64,000 bases of DNA, from assembly GCA_030695565.1 (NCBI GenBank), contig JAUYRZ010000064.1:1-64000 (forward strand). Reading direction: 5' to 3'. Position numbers and translations under genes: made by a program. How positions within the stretch are numbered: the stretch's first letter is position 1; every line of letters begins with the position of its first letter. Source of the stretch: Archangium sp. GTDB lineage: Bacteria > Myxococcota > Myxococcia > Myxococcales > Myxococcaceae. The notes beneath the pieces were generated by a model. That model was given only the letters and a program-made list of their open reading frames with translations, did no database searches and was not told the DNA's origin. Below are positions 1 through 7,732 of the stretch, piece by piece.

Positions 1-1710
1 GTCGCACGATTCACGTTTCTCACCCCTCTCGCTCCAGGCGGGATGGCCGAGATCTGGCTGGCGCGCCAATCGGGGCTGAAGGGTTTCGAGAAGCTGGTGG
101 TGATCAAACGCATGATGACCTCGCTCGAGCACGACCCCGAGTACGTCGACATGTTCCTCACCGAGGCAAGGCTCGCCGCACAGCTGAGCCACCCGAACGT
201 GGTGCAGATCTACGAGCTGGGTGAAGAACACGGCTCGCTCTGCATGGTGATGGAGTACCTCGACGGAGAGGACCTCTCCGTGGTGCGCCGCACCGGTCAG
301 AAGCACGGCCTGCCGTTGCTCGATCACTACACGGCCAAGCTCATCTCGATGGCCGCCGAAGGCCTGCACTACGCGCACACCCGCACCGGCATCGACGGCA
401 AGGCGCTGGGCATCGTGCACCGCGACATCTCGCCGCAGAACCTGATCGCCACCTTCGATGGTGGGCTCAAGGTGGTCGACTTCGGCATCGCCAAGCTGGC
501 CACGCACCACACCAACTCGGGCAAGCTCAAGGGCAAGCTGGCGTACATGTCGCCGGAGCAGGCGCGGGGTGAGCCGCTCGATGCGCGCTCCGACGTCTTC
601 TCGTTGGGCATCGTGTTGTTCGAGGTGGTCACCCGCACCCGCCTGCTGCCCAAGCTCAACGACCTCGAGCTGCTCTCCTTGATGGGGGGCACCGATCCCC
701 TGCCTGCGCCTTCGGAGCGCCGCGCGGATCTGCCGCCGGGGCTGGAGCCCATCATTCAAAAGGCGCTCGCCCGCAGGCGCGAGCATCGCTACCAGAACGC
801 GCGCGAGCTGCACGAGGCGCTGGAGACCTGGCTGCGCGACAGCGGCAAACACGTCTCGGCCGGCGACATCGCCGACTACCTGCGCACCGTCTTCGCGCGG
901 CGCATTCACGAGCGGCGCCAGTTGATCGAGACCGCGATGACGACCGAGCTCACGCCCAGCTCGGCCAAACATCTGTCGAACATGGTGGCGCGCCAGGCCG
1001 CCAGCACGGGCACCTCGTCGAGTCACACCTCGACCCGTGGCGGCGAAGGCCTGCGGCGGCGGGCCCCGGTGATCGCGCTGGGAGCGATGGCGGTGCTGGT
1101 GCTGGGCATCGGCGCGGCGGTGATCAAACGGATGAACGACGCCGCCGAGGTGAATCAGGAGCCGGTCAAGCCGGTGGTGGCGATCAAAGCCCCACCCGCA
1201 GCGCCTCCGGTGCTGGTCATCGACACCGTGCCCGCGGGCGCGTTGCTGGTGGTCGATGGCGTGCAGCGTGGGCCCAGCCCGCAGACGTTGGAAGCGCTGG
1301 GGGTCGGCAGTCACCAGGTGCAGGCTTCACTCGAGGGTTTTCAGCCCGCTTCGAAGTCGGTGACGCTCGCGCGACCCGGTGAACGGGTGATGGTCGAGCT
1401 GGCCCTGCTCGCCGTTCCGGTGCCCGTGATGGATCCCGTTCCGGTGGGCAAGATGCCGCTGGTGGGGGCGAAGCCTCCGGTGCGGCGGCCGCTGGTGGTG
1501 GCGGCGGCGGGCAAGCTGACCTTGAAGACCACGCCGTGGACGACGGTGTTTTGGGGGAAGAAGAAGCTGGGTGACACCCCGCTGCTCAACGTGCCGTTGC
1601 CGGCGGGGAAACACCTGCTGCGGTTGATCAACCCCGAGAGCAACGCGGAGAACTCCATCGAGGTGGAGATCAAGTCGAACGAGACGACGGTCAAGAAGCT
1701 GAAGTTTTAG
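1..1710 (+). CDS. Ser/Thr protein kinase with PEGA-type C-terminus (5' truncated)
   Basis: Hanks-type kinase that enters the window from the left: the frame is open from base 1 and the residues before the first ATG (base 43) already form the Gly-rich loop (LAPGGMAEIWLA), so the true start is outside. Visible kinase motifs are the ATP-binding Lys (VVIKRM), HRDISPQN, DFG and MSPEQ. A linker is followed by one membrane segment (APVIALGAMAVLVLGIGAAV, around residues 355-375), so the kinase is cytoplasmic with an external tail. The tail carries a PEGA-like module (VLVIDTVPAGALLVVDG) and a second weaker one near the end. This architecture is common in myxobacteria. The substrate cannot be read from sequence. 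Its stop overlaps the stop of the convergent gene by 4 bases. Confidence 0.95.
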   Translation, partial: VARFTFLTPLAPGGMAEIWLARQSGLKGFEKLVVIKRMMTSLEHDPEYVDMFLTEARLAAQLSHPNVVQIYELGEEHGSLCMVMEYLDGEDLSVVRRTGQKHGLPLLDHYTAKLISMAAEGLHYAHTRTGIDGKALGIVHRDISPQNLIATFDGGLKVVDFGIAKLATHHTNSGKLKGKLAYMSPEQARGEPLDARSDVFSLGIVLFEVVTRTRLLPKLNDLELLSLMGGTDPLPAPSERRADLPPGLEPIIQKALARRREHRYQNARELHEALETWLRDSGKHVSAGDIADYLRTVFARRIHERRQLIETAMTTELTPSSAKHLSNMVARQAASTGTSSSHTSTRGGEGLRRRAPVIALGAMAVLVLGIGAAVIKRMNDAAEVNQEPVKPVVAIKAPPAAPPVLVIDTVPAGALLVVDGVQRGPSPQTLEALGVGSHQVQASLEGFQPASKSVTLARPGERVMVELALLAVPVPVMDPVPVGKMPLVGAKPPVRRPLVVAAAGKLTLKTTPWTTVFWGKKKLGDTPLLNVPLPAGKHLLRLINPESNAENSIEVEIKSNETTVKKLKF

Positions 1711-2747
1711 GAGGTGGCCCCTCGCCCCACCCCTGCGCGACCCTGAGGCGAGAGGGAGTGCAGGCGGGCTGCGAGCTCTCGCACGCCCAGCTCACTCTTC
1801 GGCGCCAGCTCGATGGAGAAGGCCGCCGTCTCCAGCCACCCTGCTTCCGCCGCGGTGCGCGCTTCGAGCCGCTCGAACTTCCGCCGCAACCCGTCGAACT
1901 GCTCCAGCGTGTCCTGATGCACGCGCAGCAACTGCGAGAGGTGCGTCTTCAATTCAGCGTCGGTGGTCACTTCGAGCTTCTCCTTGAGCGCGAAGACCGC
2001 CGCCCGCGCGTCCTGCTCCGCAGCGCCATCGAGCGAGCTGGCCGCGTCATCGTGTTCGGCTCTCGCGAGCACGCAGCGGGTCGCGCCTTCACGGGCCAGA
2101 TTCTCCAGCTGCCGGCGTGGTTCGCCTTTGGGCAACCTGTCGAGCGCCGCGCGCAGCCGCAGCCAGGCCAGGCGCACCCTGGGCTGATCGACGAGCTTCG
2201 GCTCCACGGTGTCGACCGCGAAGGTCACCGACGCCAACACCGCACCGGCGGTGATGAACAAGCCCGCGCCCGCCATCGCCAACCACGCAGGCATCGTGCC
2301 CAGGCCGAGGTGGCGCGCCGACAACCAGTACGCCACCAGCACGCACCACCCCGCGCCCAGGCTCGGCCCCGCAAAGGCCAGCAGCTTGCGCCACCAGGTG
2401 GCCGGCTCGAGCGCGAGCACCAACCCCAGCGGCACGGTGAAGAAGAACGGCAAGGCCGAGCCGTTCGCCCACGGAAGGAACAGCGTCGTGAGGCCCGTGG
2501 TGCCCAGCAGCGCGAGCCGGTAGCCGGGCGTCAGACGCGGCAGCACCAGCATGAGCAGGCCCGCGGCAAACGAGACGGCCAGGCTGACCACCGGCGCTCC
2601 CGGATCATACGGCCGCAGCAACCCACCCAGCCAGGCGCCGGCCAGCCCGCCCAGCACCCCCACGGCCGTGCCGTGCAGCAACCGCTTCTCCACTTCAGCA
2701 GCGTTCTCGAAACCCAGCCGCTGCCACGTCTCTTCGAGGGCGCTCAT
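1707..2747 (-). CDS. Polytopic membrane protein of unknown function with coiled-coil C-terminal half
   Basis: 346 residues. The first half contains about six hydrophobic segments (residues ~28-45, 52-69, then four more to ~178). The second half is charged and helical (repeated Arg/Glu/Leu heptad-like pattern, ~190-320), probably a cytoplasmic coiled coil. I do not recognise a family. The ATG lies one base after the stop of the vWA gene upstream, so it is almost certainly the last gene of the sigma/anti-sigma/vWA cluster. The last ~15 codons are formed by a copy of the dispersed palindromic repeat (1716-1759), which suggests that repeat insertion replaced or extended the original C-terminus. 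Confidence 0.75.
   Translation of the reverse strand: MSALEETWQRLGFENAAEVEKRLLHGTAVGVLGGLAGAWLGGLLRPYDPGAPVVSLAVSFAAGLLMLVLPRLTPGYRLALLGTTGLTTLFLPWANGSALPFFFTVPLGLVLALEPATWWRKLLAFAGPSLGAGWCVLVAYWLSARHLGLGTMPAWLAMAGAGLFITAGAVLASVTFAVDTVEPKLVDQPRVRLAWLRLRAALDRLPKGEPRRQLENLAREGATRCVLARAEHDDAASSLDGAAEQDARAAVFALKEKLEVTTDAELKTHLSQLLRVHQDTLEQFDGLRRKFERLEARTAAEAGWLETAAFSIELAPKSELGVRELAARLHSLSPQGRAGVGRGATS
1716..1759. repeat. Dispersed palindromic (REP-like) repeat, copy 1
   Basis: A divergent copy of the palindromic element seen again near 20.1, 20.7, 26.9, 27.3, 33.5, 55.1, 55.7, 58.1 and 62.4 kb (GGCCCCTCGCCCC ... GAGGCGAGAGGGAG). It sits at the convergent 3' ends of the kinase and the membrane-protein gene and is translated as the C-terminus of the latter. 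Confidence 0.6.
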
Positions 2748-2748
2748 G

Positions 2749-4104
2749 TCAGTACCCCGAGTTTTCGAGACCGAAGTCGGTGAGCTTCTTGCGCTCGAGG
2801 TGACGCGCGTACTCGCGCTTCTCCAGCGCGTTCCTCGAGCTGTTCAGCCCCTGGCGCACTTCATTGACCTGCATGTCGCCGGCCAGCGCGTCGGCGCTCA
2901 TGCCGAACACCGCCCTGGCATCGTCGAGCAGGCTGCCCGCGCGCGCCGTGTCACCGCGTTCCCACGCAGCGGCGGCCGCGACGAGCTTCAAGTTGCCCAC
3001 CGCACCGACGCCGCGCGAGAACACCGCCTCGTCACGCGAGCGGGCCACCGCGTCGGGGTCGTCGACCACCACGGCGCTGAAGCCGACGTCGCGTTGTTTC
3101 ACGGCGCCGTCGAGCGAACGCCAGGTGACGGTCGACGCCAAAGAAGCGACCTCGCCCACCGACGAGGGCAACGACTCGAGCCGCACCAGCACGCGGGTGG
3201 GCAGGTTGGGGCGGAGGTCGGCCAGGTGCAGCACCGGGTGACCGTTGACCAGGTCGAGGTGACGGCCGGGCACCTCGGCGACGCGGAAGCGGGTGGTGTC
3301 GAAACGCAGCTCGACGTTGCGGGCGATGGCGCTGCGCGCGGCGGTCACCTCGCGGCCGAGGATCTCCTCGAGGGCGCCGGCGTCTTTCAGGTAGCCGTAC
3401 ATGCCGCCACCCCGCTCCGACAGATGCAGCATCAACGCGCCGTCGATGTCCGCGCCCACGCCGAGCGCGGTGAAGGTGATCGCTTCATCGTGCACCCGGC
3501 CCGCCAGCGCAGCGAGCTCGGGCTCGGTGATCAAGCCCACCGTGGGCTGGCCATCGCTCACCAGCACCAGCCGCTTGGCGCCCGTCGCCGAGCGCAACGA
3601 ACCCCAGCCCGCCGTCACGCCCCCGGAGATGTTGGTGCTGCCCGCCGGTTGCAGCGCGTCGATGGCCGCGTGAAAGGCAGCCCGGCTCTGCGCGTTCACC
3701 CGGCGCAGCTCGAAGTCGGTGAGCTCGGTGCCGAACGCGACGAGCGAGAGTTCGTCACGCTCGGTGAGCAGCTCGACCAGCCGGTGCGCCGCCTTGCGCG
3801 CGTCTTCCATCTTCGAGCCCGACATCGAGCCCGAGGTGTCGAGCACCAGCGCCAGCGAGATTGGCAACTCGGTCTTCGCTTCTGCGTGCTCTTCGAGCGT
3901 GACCGTCAGCTCGGCGAACAGCTCGCTGCCGTTCTCATGCACCGCGGTGTGACTGGGGCGCGCTTCGATGCGCACGCCGCCACCTTTCGAGACGGACACC
4001 TCGCCGGGTCTGGCGATGACGGGGCGGGGCTTGGTGACGGCCGACATGAAAGCGGCCAGGGAGAGCGCGAGTGCGCTGCCGAGGAGAATGCGGGTCTTGC
4101 TCAT
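2749..4104 (-). CDS. von Willebrand factor A domain protein, membrane-anchored or exported
   Basis: 451 residues from the ATG at 4104, chosen because AGGAG lies about 7 bases upstream and an N-terminal hydrophobic signal/anchor follows (ILLGSALALSLAAFMSAV). An upstream ATG at 4143 would add 13 residues with no hydrophobic character. The vWA domain (~80-270) has an intact MIDAS start (VLDTSGSMSG, Asp89-Ser93) and the later Thr/Asp positions (GSTNISGG, VSDGQPT), so metal-dependent binding is plausible. This resembles bacterial vWA proteins of the YfbK type. It follows the anti-sigma gene (gap ~130 bp) and precedes the membrane-protein gene by one base, suggesting an envelope-stress regulon member. 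The ligand is unknown. Confidence 0.9.
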   Translation of the reverse strand: MSKTRILLGSALALSLAAFMSAVTKPRPVIARPGEVSVSKGGGVRIEARPSHTAVHENGSELFAELTVTLEEHAEAKTELPISLALVLDTSGSMSGSKMEDARKAAHRLVELLTERDELSLVAFGTELTDFELRRVNAQSRAAFHAAIDALQPAGSTNISGGVTAGWGSLRSATGAKRLVLVSDGQPTVGLITEPELAALAGRVHDEAITFTALGVGADIDGALMLHLSERGGGMYGYLKDAGALEEILGREVTAARSAIARNVELRFDTTRFRVAEVPGRHLDLVNGHPVLHLADLRPNLPTRVLVRLESLPSSVGEVASLASTVTWRSLDGAVKQRDVGFSAVVVDDPDAVARSRDEAVFSRGVGAVGNLKLVAAAAAWERGDTARAGSLLDDARAVFGMSADALAGDMQVNEVRQGLNSSRNALEKREYARHLERKKLTDFGLENSGY

Positions 4105-4181
4105 GGTGTGACTCCTGGTGGGCGACAGGAGGCACGGTCTCACGCGAGATCACCGCTCCGGCATCGGGCGAAGATCGAGGT

Positions 4182-4211
4182 CGGTCGTTCGACCGTCGGT
4201 CAGATGACCGA
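4182..4211 (-). other. Two adjacent short hairpins between anti-sigma and vWA genes
   Basis: CGGTCGTTCGACCG (4182-4195, 6-bp stem) is immediately followed by TCGGTCAGATGACCGA (4196-4211, 7-bp stem), both perfect inverted repeats with 2-base loops. They lie in the ~130-bp gap of the minus-strand cluster. No T-run follows, so this is not a standard terminator. It could be an RNA processing or attenuation element, or an operator for the vWA gene. Confidence 0.35.
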
Positions 4212-4233
4212 TGGCTTCACTCCCTTTCCGGCC

Positions 4234-4479
4234 TCACTTCGACTTGTTCATCTCGAGGCGCAGGAAGTCGGTGAGCTTGGTCGCCACTTCCCGGGGCATC
4301 TCGGCAATGAGGGCCTTGCGGCACAAACCCGGGGTGGCGCTGTAGCTCTTCCAGAAGTCTTCGCAGGGAGAACACCCACTCAGGTGGGCTTCGAGCTTGG
4401 CGCGCAAATCCGCGTTCAGCTCCCCGTCGAGGTATTCGAGCAGGTGCTCGACGCTGTCTTTGCAGTTGGAAGCGATCAT
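4234..4479 (-). CDS. Anti-sigma factor, zinc-finger (zf-HC2) type
   Basis: 81 residues from the ATG at 4479; the frame stays open to an ATG at 4536 that would add 19 unconserved-looking residues. The protein opens with SNCKDSVEHLLEYLDGEL and contains the H-x3-C-x2-C zinc-binding pattern (HLSGCSPC) typical of anti-sigma domains. There is no transmembrane segment, so it would be a soluble, ZAS/RsrA-like anti-sigma that may respond to redox or zinc. It lies 106 bases downstream of the ECF sigma gene on the same strand, the usual order. No strong Shine-Dalgarno is visible for either start, so the start is uncertain. Confidence 0.85.
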   Translation of the reverse strand: MIASNCKDSVEHLLEYLDGELNADLRAKLEAHLSGCSPCEDFWKSYSATPGLCRKALIAEMPREVATKLTDFLRLEMNKSK

Positions 4480-4585
4480 CGAGGGGCCATCAGGAGAGGA
4501 CAGCCCTTCATTGTTACGCAAGCCCCCCAGATGCAACGGAGATTGGAGCAGCGCTCCAGGGGCACTGAACGGATGAACAGAGGGT

Positions 4586-5218
4586 TCACGAGCGCTCAGC
4601 GTAGAAGTGGTCGATGGCTGCGCGCAGAGAAAGACGAGCGCGGTGCAGCCTGCTCTTCACGGCGGGAACGGTGGCCCCGGTGAGCTCGGCGATCTCTTCG
4701 TACGACAAACCCTCGAGGTCCTTGAGCACGAACACCTCGCGGTACTCATCTCCGAGCCGGGCAGCGCCCGCTTCGATGGCTTCGCGCAGCTCCTTGTCCA
4801 TCGCTTCGCCTTCGGCATCTCTGAAGTCGGAGACCTCGTCCACCAGGCTGCCGCGTTCGTTGAACTGCGGGCCGTCGAGCGGTGACTCGACCTGGTTGAC
4901 CACCTTGCGGTGACGCAGGCGCATCAACGCGTGGTTGGCGGCGATTCGGTAGACCCACGAACCGAACTGCGCGTCGCCCCGGAAGTTCTGGAGGTTGCGG
5001 TAGGCGGAGAGGAACGACTCCTGGAGCACTTCGGCGGCGTCGTCGGCCGAGTTGAGCATGCGCAGCGCAAGGCCGAACACCCGTGCCCGGTGGCGCTCGA
5101 CGAGCCCCTCAAAGGCGGCGACGTCTCCACGCTGGGCGCGGGTCAACAGCTCCGTGTCTTCCGACGGAATCAAAGGCGCGGCACCGTGGACTTTCCGACT
5201 CTCAGCGTCAAGCGACAT
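4586..5218 (-). CDS. RNA polymerase ECF sigma factor (RpoE-like)
   Basis: 210 residues from the ATG at 5218, with a weak AAGGGTGG-type ribosome site upstream; an in-frame ATG at 5272 would overlap the mpg 3' end. Sigma region 2 is clear (RARVFGLALRMLNSADDAAE, then LQESFLSAYRNL and FGSWVYRIAANHALM). Region 4 is also clear (LGDEYREVFVLKDLEG, then LSYEEIAELTGATVPAVKSR, then LHRAR). It directs polymerase to a stress-type promoter and is presumably held by the zinc-finger anti-sigma encoded just downstream. The downstream vWA and membrane genes are likely targets or partners. The promoter it recognises cannot be assigned from this window. Confidence 0.93.
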   Translation of the reverse strand: MSLDAESRKVHGAAPLIPSEDTELLTRAQRGDVAAFEGLVERHRARVFGLALRMLNSADDAAEVLQESFLSAYRNLQNFRGDAQFGSWVYRIAANHALMRLRHRKVVNQVESPLDGPQFNERGSLVDEVSDFRDAEGEAMDKELREAIEAGAARLGDEYREVFVLKDLEGLSYEEIAELTGATVPAVKSRLHRARLSLRAAIDHFYAERS

Positions 5219-5258
5219 GACCACCCTTGGGGTCTTACGGGCCGACAAAGTTCCGGTT

Positions 5259-5813
5259 TCACCTGCCTGCATGGCTCACGAAGGAGGACCGACGATCGTG
5301 AAAACGGAACGGCTTCTGGGCCCATTCCCCTGCGTAATCCACGCCAATCCGCGGACTGGCCGTTATGTGTGGCGGCGTTACCGATTCGCCACGCGCGATG
5401 AAGAGCGGCGGCTGGTTCAGCGGCAGGGCGTTCAGGCTCAAGCTGAGCCCCAGCGCGCGGGTGAGGCGGCCCGGCCCATCGGTGCGAACCCCCTCGGGAA
5501 TTCCCTCTCGTGGCTCGATGGCGCGAATGAGCACCGCCGCCCCGTCGCCCACCACCACGTTCACGCAGAGGTGCAGGCCGTAGACGAGAAAAAGGTAGGC
5601 GTGACCCGCAGGTCCGAACATCACCTCGGTGCGTTGGGTGCGCCCTTTGGACGAATGGCAGGCGAGATCGTGGGGGCCGACATACGCCTCCGTCTCCACG
5701 ATTCGACCCGCTCGTGCGCGGCCGCGCACGACGTGCACGAGATCCATGCCCAAGAGCGATTTTGCGACCTTCACGGCATCGCCTGAATGAAATGACAGCG
5801 GCAGCGGCTTCAC
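5259..5813 (-). CDS. mpg: 3-methyladenine DNA glycosylase (AAG/MPG family)
   Basis: 184 residues from a GTG at 5813 (VKPLPLSFHSGDAVKVAKSLLG), which matches the usual start of this family; longer open frame upstream is antisense to malQ and is rejected. The catalytic Glu motif is present (GRIVETEAYVGPHDLACHS) together with the substrate-pocket Tyr-rich stretch (GHAYLFLVYGLHLCVNVV). It removes alkylated purines from DNA by base flipping, starting base-excision repair. Length fits the family (~190-200). It is divergent from malQ with a 48-bp gap and lies 40 bp upstream of the sigma gene on the same strand. Confidence 0.93.
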   Translation of the reverse strand: MKPLPLSFHSGDAVKVAKSLLGMDLVHVVRGRARAGRIVETEAYVGPHDLACHSSKGRTQRTEVMFGPAGHAYLFLVYGLHLCVNVVVGDGAAVLIRAIEPREGIPEGVRTDGPGRLTRALGLSLSLNALPLNQPPLFIARGESVTPPHITASPRIGVDYAGEWAQKPFRFHDRRSSFVSHAGR

Positions 5814-5861
5814 GGCATCGAAGGTAACGCGGCCAACTTCGTGTAGACATTCACCCCAGCC

Positions 5862-7391
5862 ATGATGCCCACGGGACGACTTACCGGAATCCTGCAGCCC
5901 GTCTTTTCTCTGCGCAGTCACCACGATGTCGGCGTCGGCGACTTCGAGGCCTTCGACGCCTTGTTCGGGTGGATGCGCCAGGCCTCGCAGAAGTTGGTGA
6001 TGGTGCTGCCGTTGTTGCCCACCACGCCGGGCGACCCCAGCCCCTACTCCACGCGCTCTGCGTTCGGGTTGAACCCGCTGTTCATTCACCTGGGCTGGTT
6101 GCCTGAAGGCGTGCGGTTCAGCGCCGAGGAGCAGCAGGCCATCGACGCCGCGCGCGCCTCGCCCACCGTGCGCTACGACCTGGTCTTCCCCGTGAAGACC
6201 GCCGCGCTCGAGCGCGCGTTCGCCGCGTTTCAGGGCCAGGGCAGCACCGCGCGCAGCCGCGAGTTCGACGCGTGGTGCGTGGGGCAACGGGACTGGCTCG
6301 AGGGCTACGCGCTGTACGCCGCGCTCTCCGAATCGTTCGACCAGAAGCCGTGGTGGGAGTGGCCCGCGCCGCTGGCCACCAGAGAACCCCGCGCGGTGGA
6401 GGCGGCGCAGCGCGAACACAGCAAGCGGGTGCGCTACCACCAGTGGCTGCAGTGGGTGGCCGATGGCCAGTGGCAGCGGGTACGCAGGTCGGCGCAGCAG
6501 CACGGCATTCTGCTGTGTGGCGACGAGCCGTTCATCATCGCGCAGGACTCAGCCGACTGCTGGTGCTTCCCGAAGTTTCTCCGGCGCGACGGCAAGCTGG
6601 GGGTGCCGCCCGACGACTTCTCGCTCGACGGTCAAGACTGGGGCTTGCCCTGGTTCGACTTCGAAGCGCTCGCGCAGGATGGTGATGCGTGGTTGCGCAG
6701 GCGGGCCCGTCACGCCGCGGCCACCTACGACGTGCGCCGCATCGATCACGCCATCGGCTACTTCCGCCAATACGTGCGCGACGCGGATCACCCCACGGGC
6801 CGCTTCATTCCTTCCGACGAGCCGGCGCAACGCGCGCTGGGCGAGAAGAACTTCCGCCTGCTGTCGGAGGGCGCGGGCATCGTGGCCGAAGATCTCGGCG
6901 TCATCCCCCGCTTCGCCAAGGACGTGCTCGCGTCGCTGGGTCTGCCCGGCTACCAGGTGATGCGCTGGAGCCGCGAAGACGGCGTGTACCGCGACCCCCG
7001 GCACTATCCAGAGACCTCGTTGGTGACGACGGGAACGCACGACACCGAGACGCTGCGCGGTTGGTGGGAGACCACCAACGACTGGGAACGCGAGATGGCG
7101 TGCGCCACGTGGCCTGAGCTCAATACCTTCAAGCCGCCGCCCAGGGAGTGGAGCTTCGAGCTTCACGAGGCGCTGATGCGCGCGGCGCTCAACTCGCAAT
7201 CGGCCACGTGCATTTTCCCGTGGCAAGACGTGTTCGGTGAGGCCGAGCGTACGAATACGCCGGGCACCATGGGGCCACACAACTGGGGGTACCGGATGCG
7301 GCCCGAGGTGCAGCAGCTGGCCACCGATGCGGCGCTGCAGCGGGCGGCGAACTGGTTGACCCGCCTCGCCCATGAAGGCCGGCGCGGGTAG
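5862..7391 (+). CDS. malQ: 4-alpha-glucanotransferase (GH77, amylomaltase)
   Basis: 509 residues. It transfers alpha-1,4-glucan segments between maltooligosaccharides (glycogen/maltose metabolism), in the cytoplasm. Family hallmarks are the N-terminal GILQPVFSLRSHHDVGVGDF and DPSPYSTRSAFGLNPLFI, the nucleophile region (RRIDHAIGYFRQYV), the acid/base region (GIVAEDLGVIP) and the third Asp motif (TTGTHDTETLRGWWE). Length and motif order are normal for the short bacterial amylomaltase class. Two ATG codons are adjacent at 5862/5865. No glycogen genes are visible next to it. Confidence 0.95.
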   Translation: MMPTGRLTGILQPVFSLRSHHDVGVGDFEAFDALFGWMRQASQKLVMVLPLLPTTPGDPSPYSTRSAFGLNPLFIHLGWLPEGVRFSAEEQQAIDAARASPTVRYDLVFPVKTAALERAFAAFQGQGSTARSREFDAWCVGQRDWLEGYALYAALSESFDQKPWWEWPAPLATREPRAVEAAQREHSKRVRYHQWLQWVADGQWQRVRRSAQQHGILLCGDEPFIIAQDSADCWCFPKFLRRDGKLGVPPDDFSLDGQDWGLPWFDFEALAQDGDAWLRRRARHAAATYDVRRIDHAIGYFRQYVRDADHPTGRFIPSDEPAQRALGEKNFRLLSEGAGIVAEDLGVIPRFAKDVLASLGLPGYQVMRWSREDGVYRDPRHYPETSLVTTGTHDTETLRGWWETTNDWEREMACATWPELNTFKPPPREWSFELHEALMRAALNSQSATCIFPWQDVFGEAERTNTPGTMGPHNWGYRMRPEVQQLATDAALQRAANWLTRLAHEGRRG

Positions 7392-7422
7392 GGGAAAACC
7401 TCACTTCGAGTCAGCAGCAGTT

Positions 7423-7680
7423 TCAGTTGAGTACGGCCAGTAACGCGATCACGGCGATCAGCAGCACCAGCGCACCGACCGCCATCAGCGCGGAGTTCAT
7501 CATCATCTTCGAGCGCACCTCGGGCGCAAACGAGGACCGCTCGATTTTCCCGCACTTGCCGCAGTTGAACCCGGCAAAAGCGGCGTAGAGCAACATGCCG
7601 ACGAGACCACCGGCATGACCGGCCGCCGAGCTGCTTCCACGCTGAGCGGGGCCCCCACATTTTGGACACGCGTAGGTCAT
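7423..7680 (-). CDS. Small zinc-ribbon membrane protein
   Basis: 85 residues. Two C-x2-C pairs (CPKCGG near residue 5 and CGKCGK near residue 41) flank a hydrophobic stretch (GGLVGMLLYAAFAGFN), and a second hydrophobic helix closes the protein (ALMAVGALVLLIAVIALLAV). This is a zinc-ribbon plus two-helix layout seen in many uncharacterised myxobacterial proteins. Its start lies 52 bases from the TamA-like gene on the opposite strand, so the two share a promoter region. No function can be assigned. Confidence 0.75.
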   Translation of the reverse strand: MTYACPKCGGPAQRGSSSAAGHAGGLVGMLLYAAFAGFNCGKCGKIERSSFAPEVRSKMMMNSALMAVGALVLLIAVIALLAVLN

Positions 7681-7732
7681 GTCGCGAGCCTACTACTCCA
7701 CCACCTTGGCTCCACTGCTGTACAAGCATGGC

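Noticed and set aside
2551-4683. A 710-codon open frame on the plus strand opposite the vWA and anti-sigma genes
   Set aside because: Arg/His/Gln-rich sequence without motifs, exactly antisense to recognised genes; an effect of strong GC bias at third codon positions.
5814-6503. Long 5' extension of the mpg frame
   Set aside because: Antisense to malQ; family alignment from memory places the start at the GTG at 5813.
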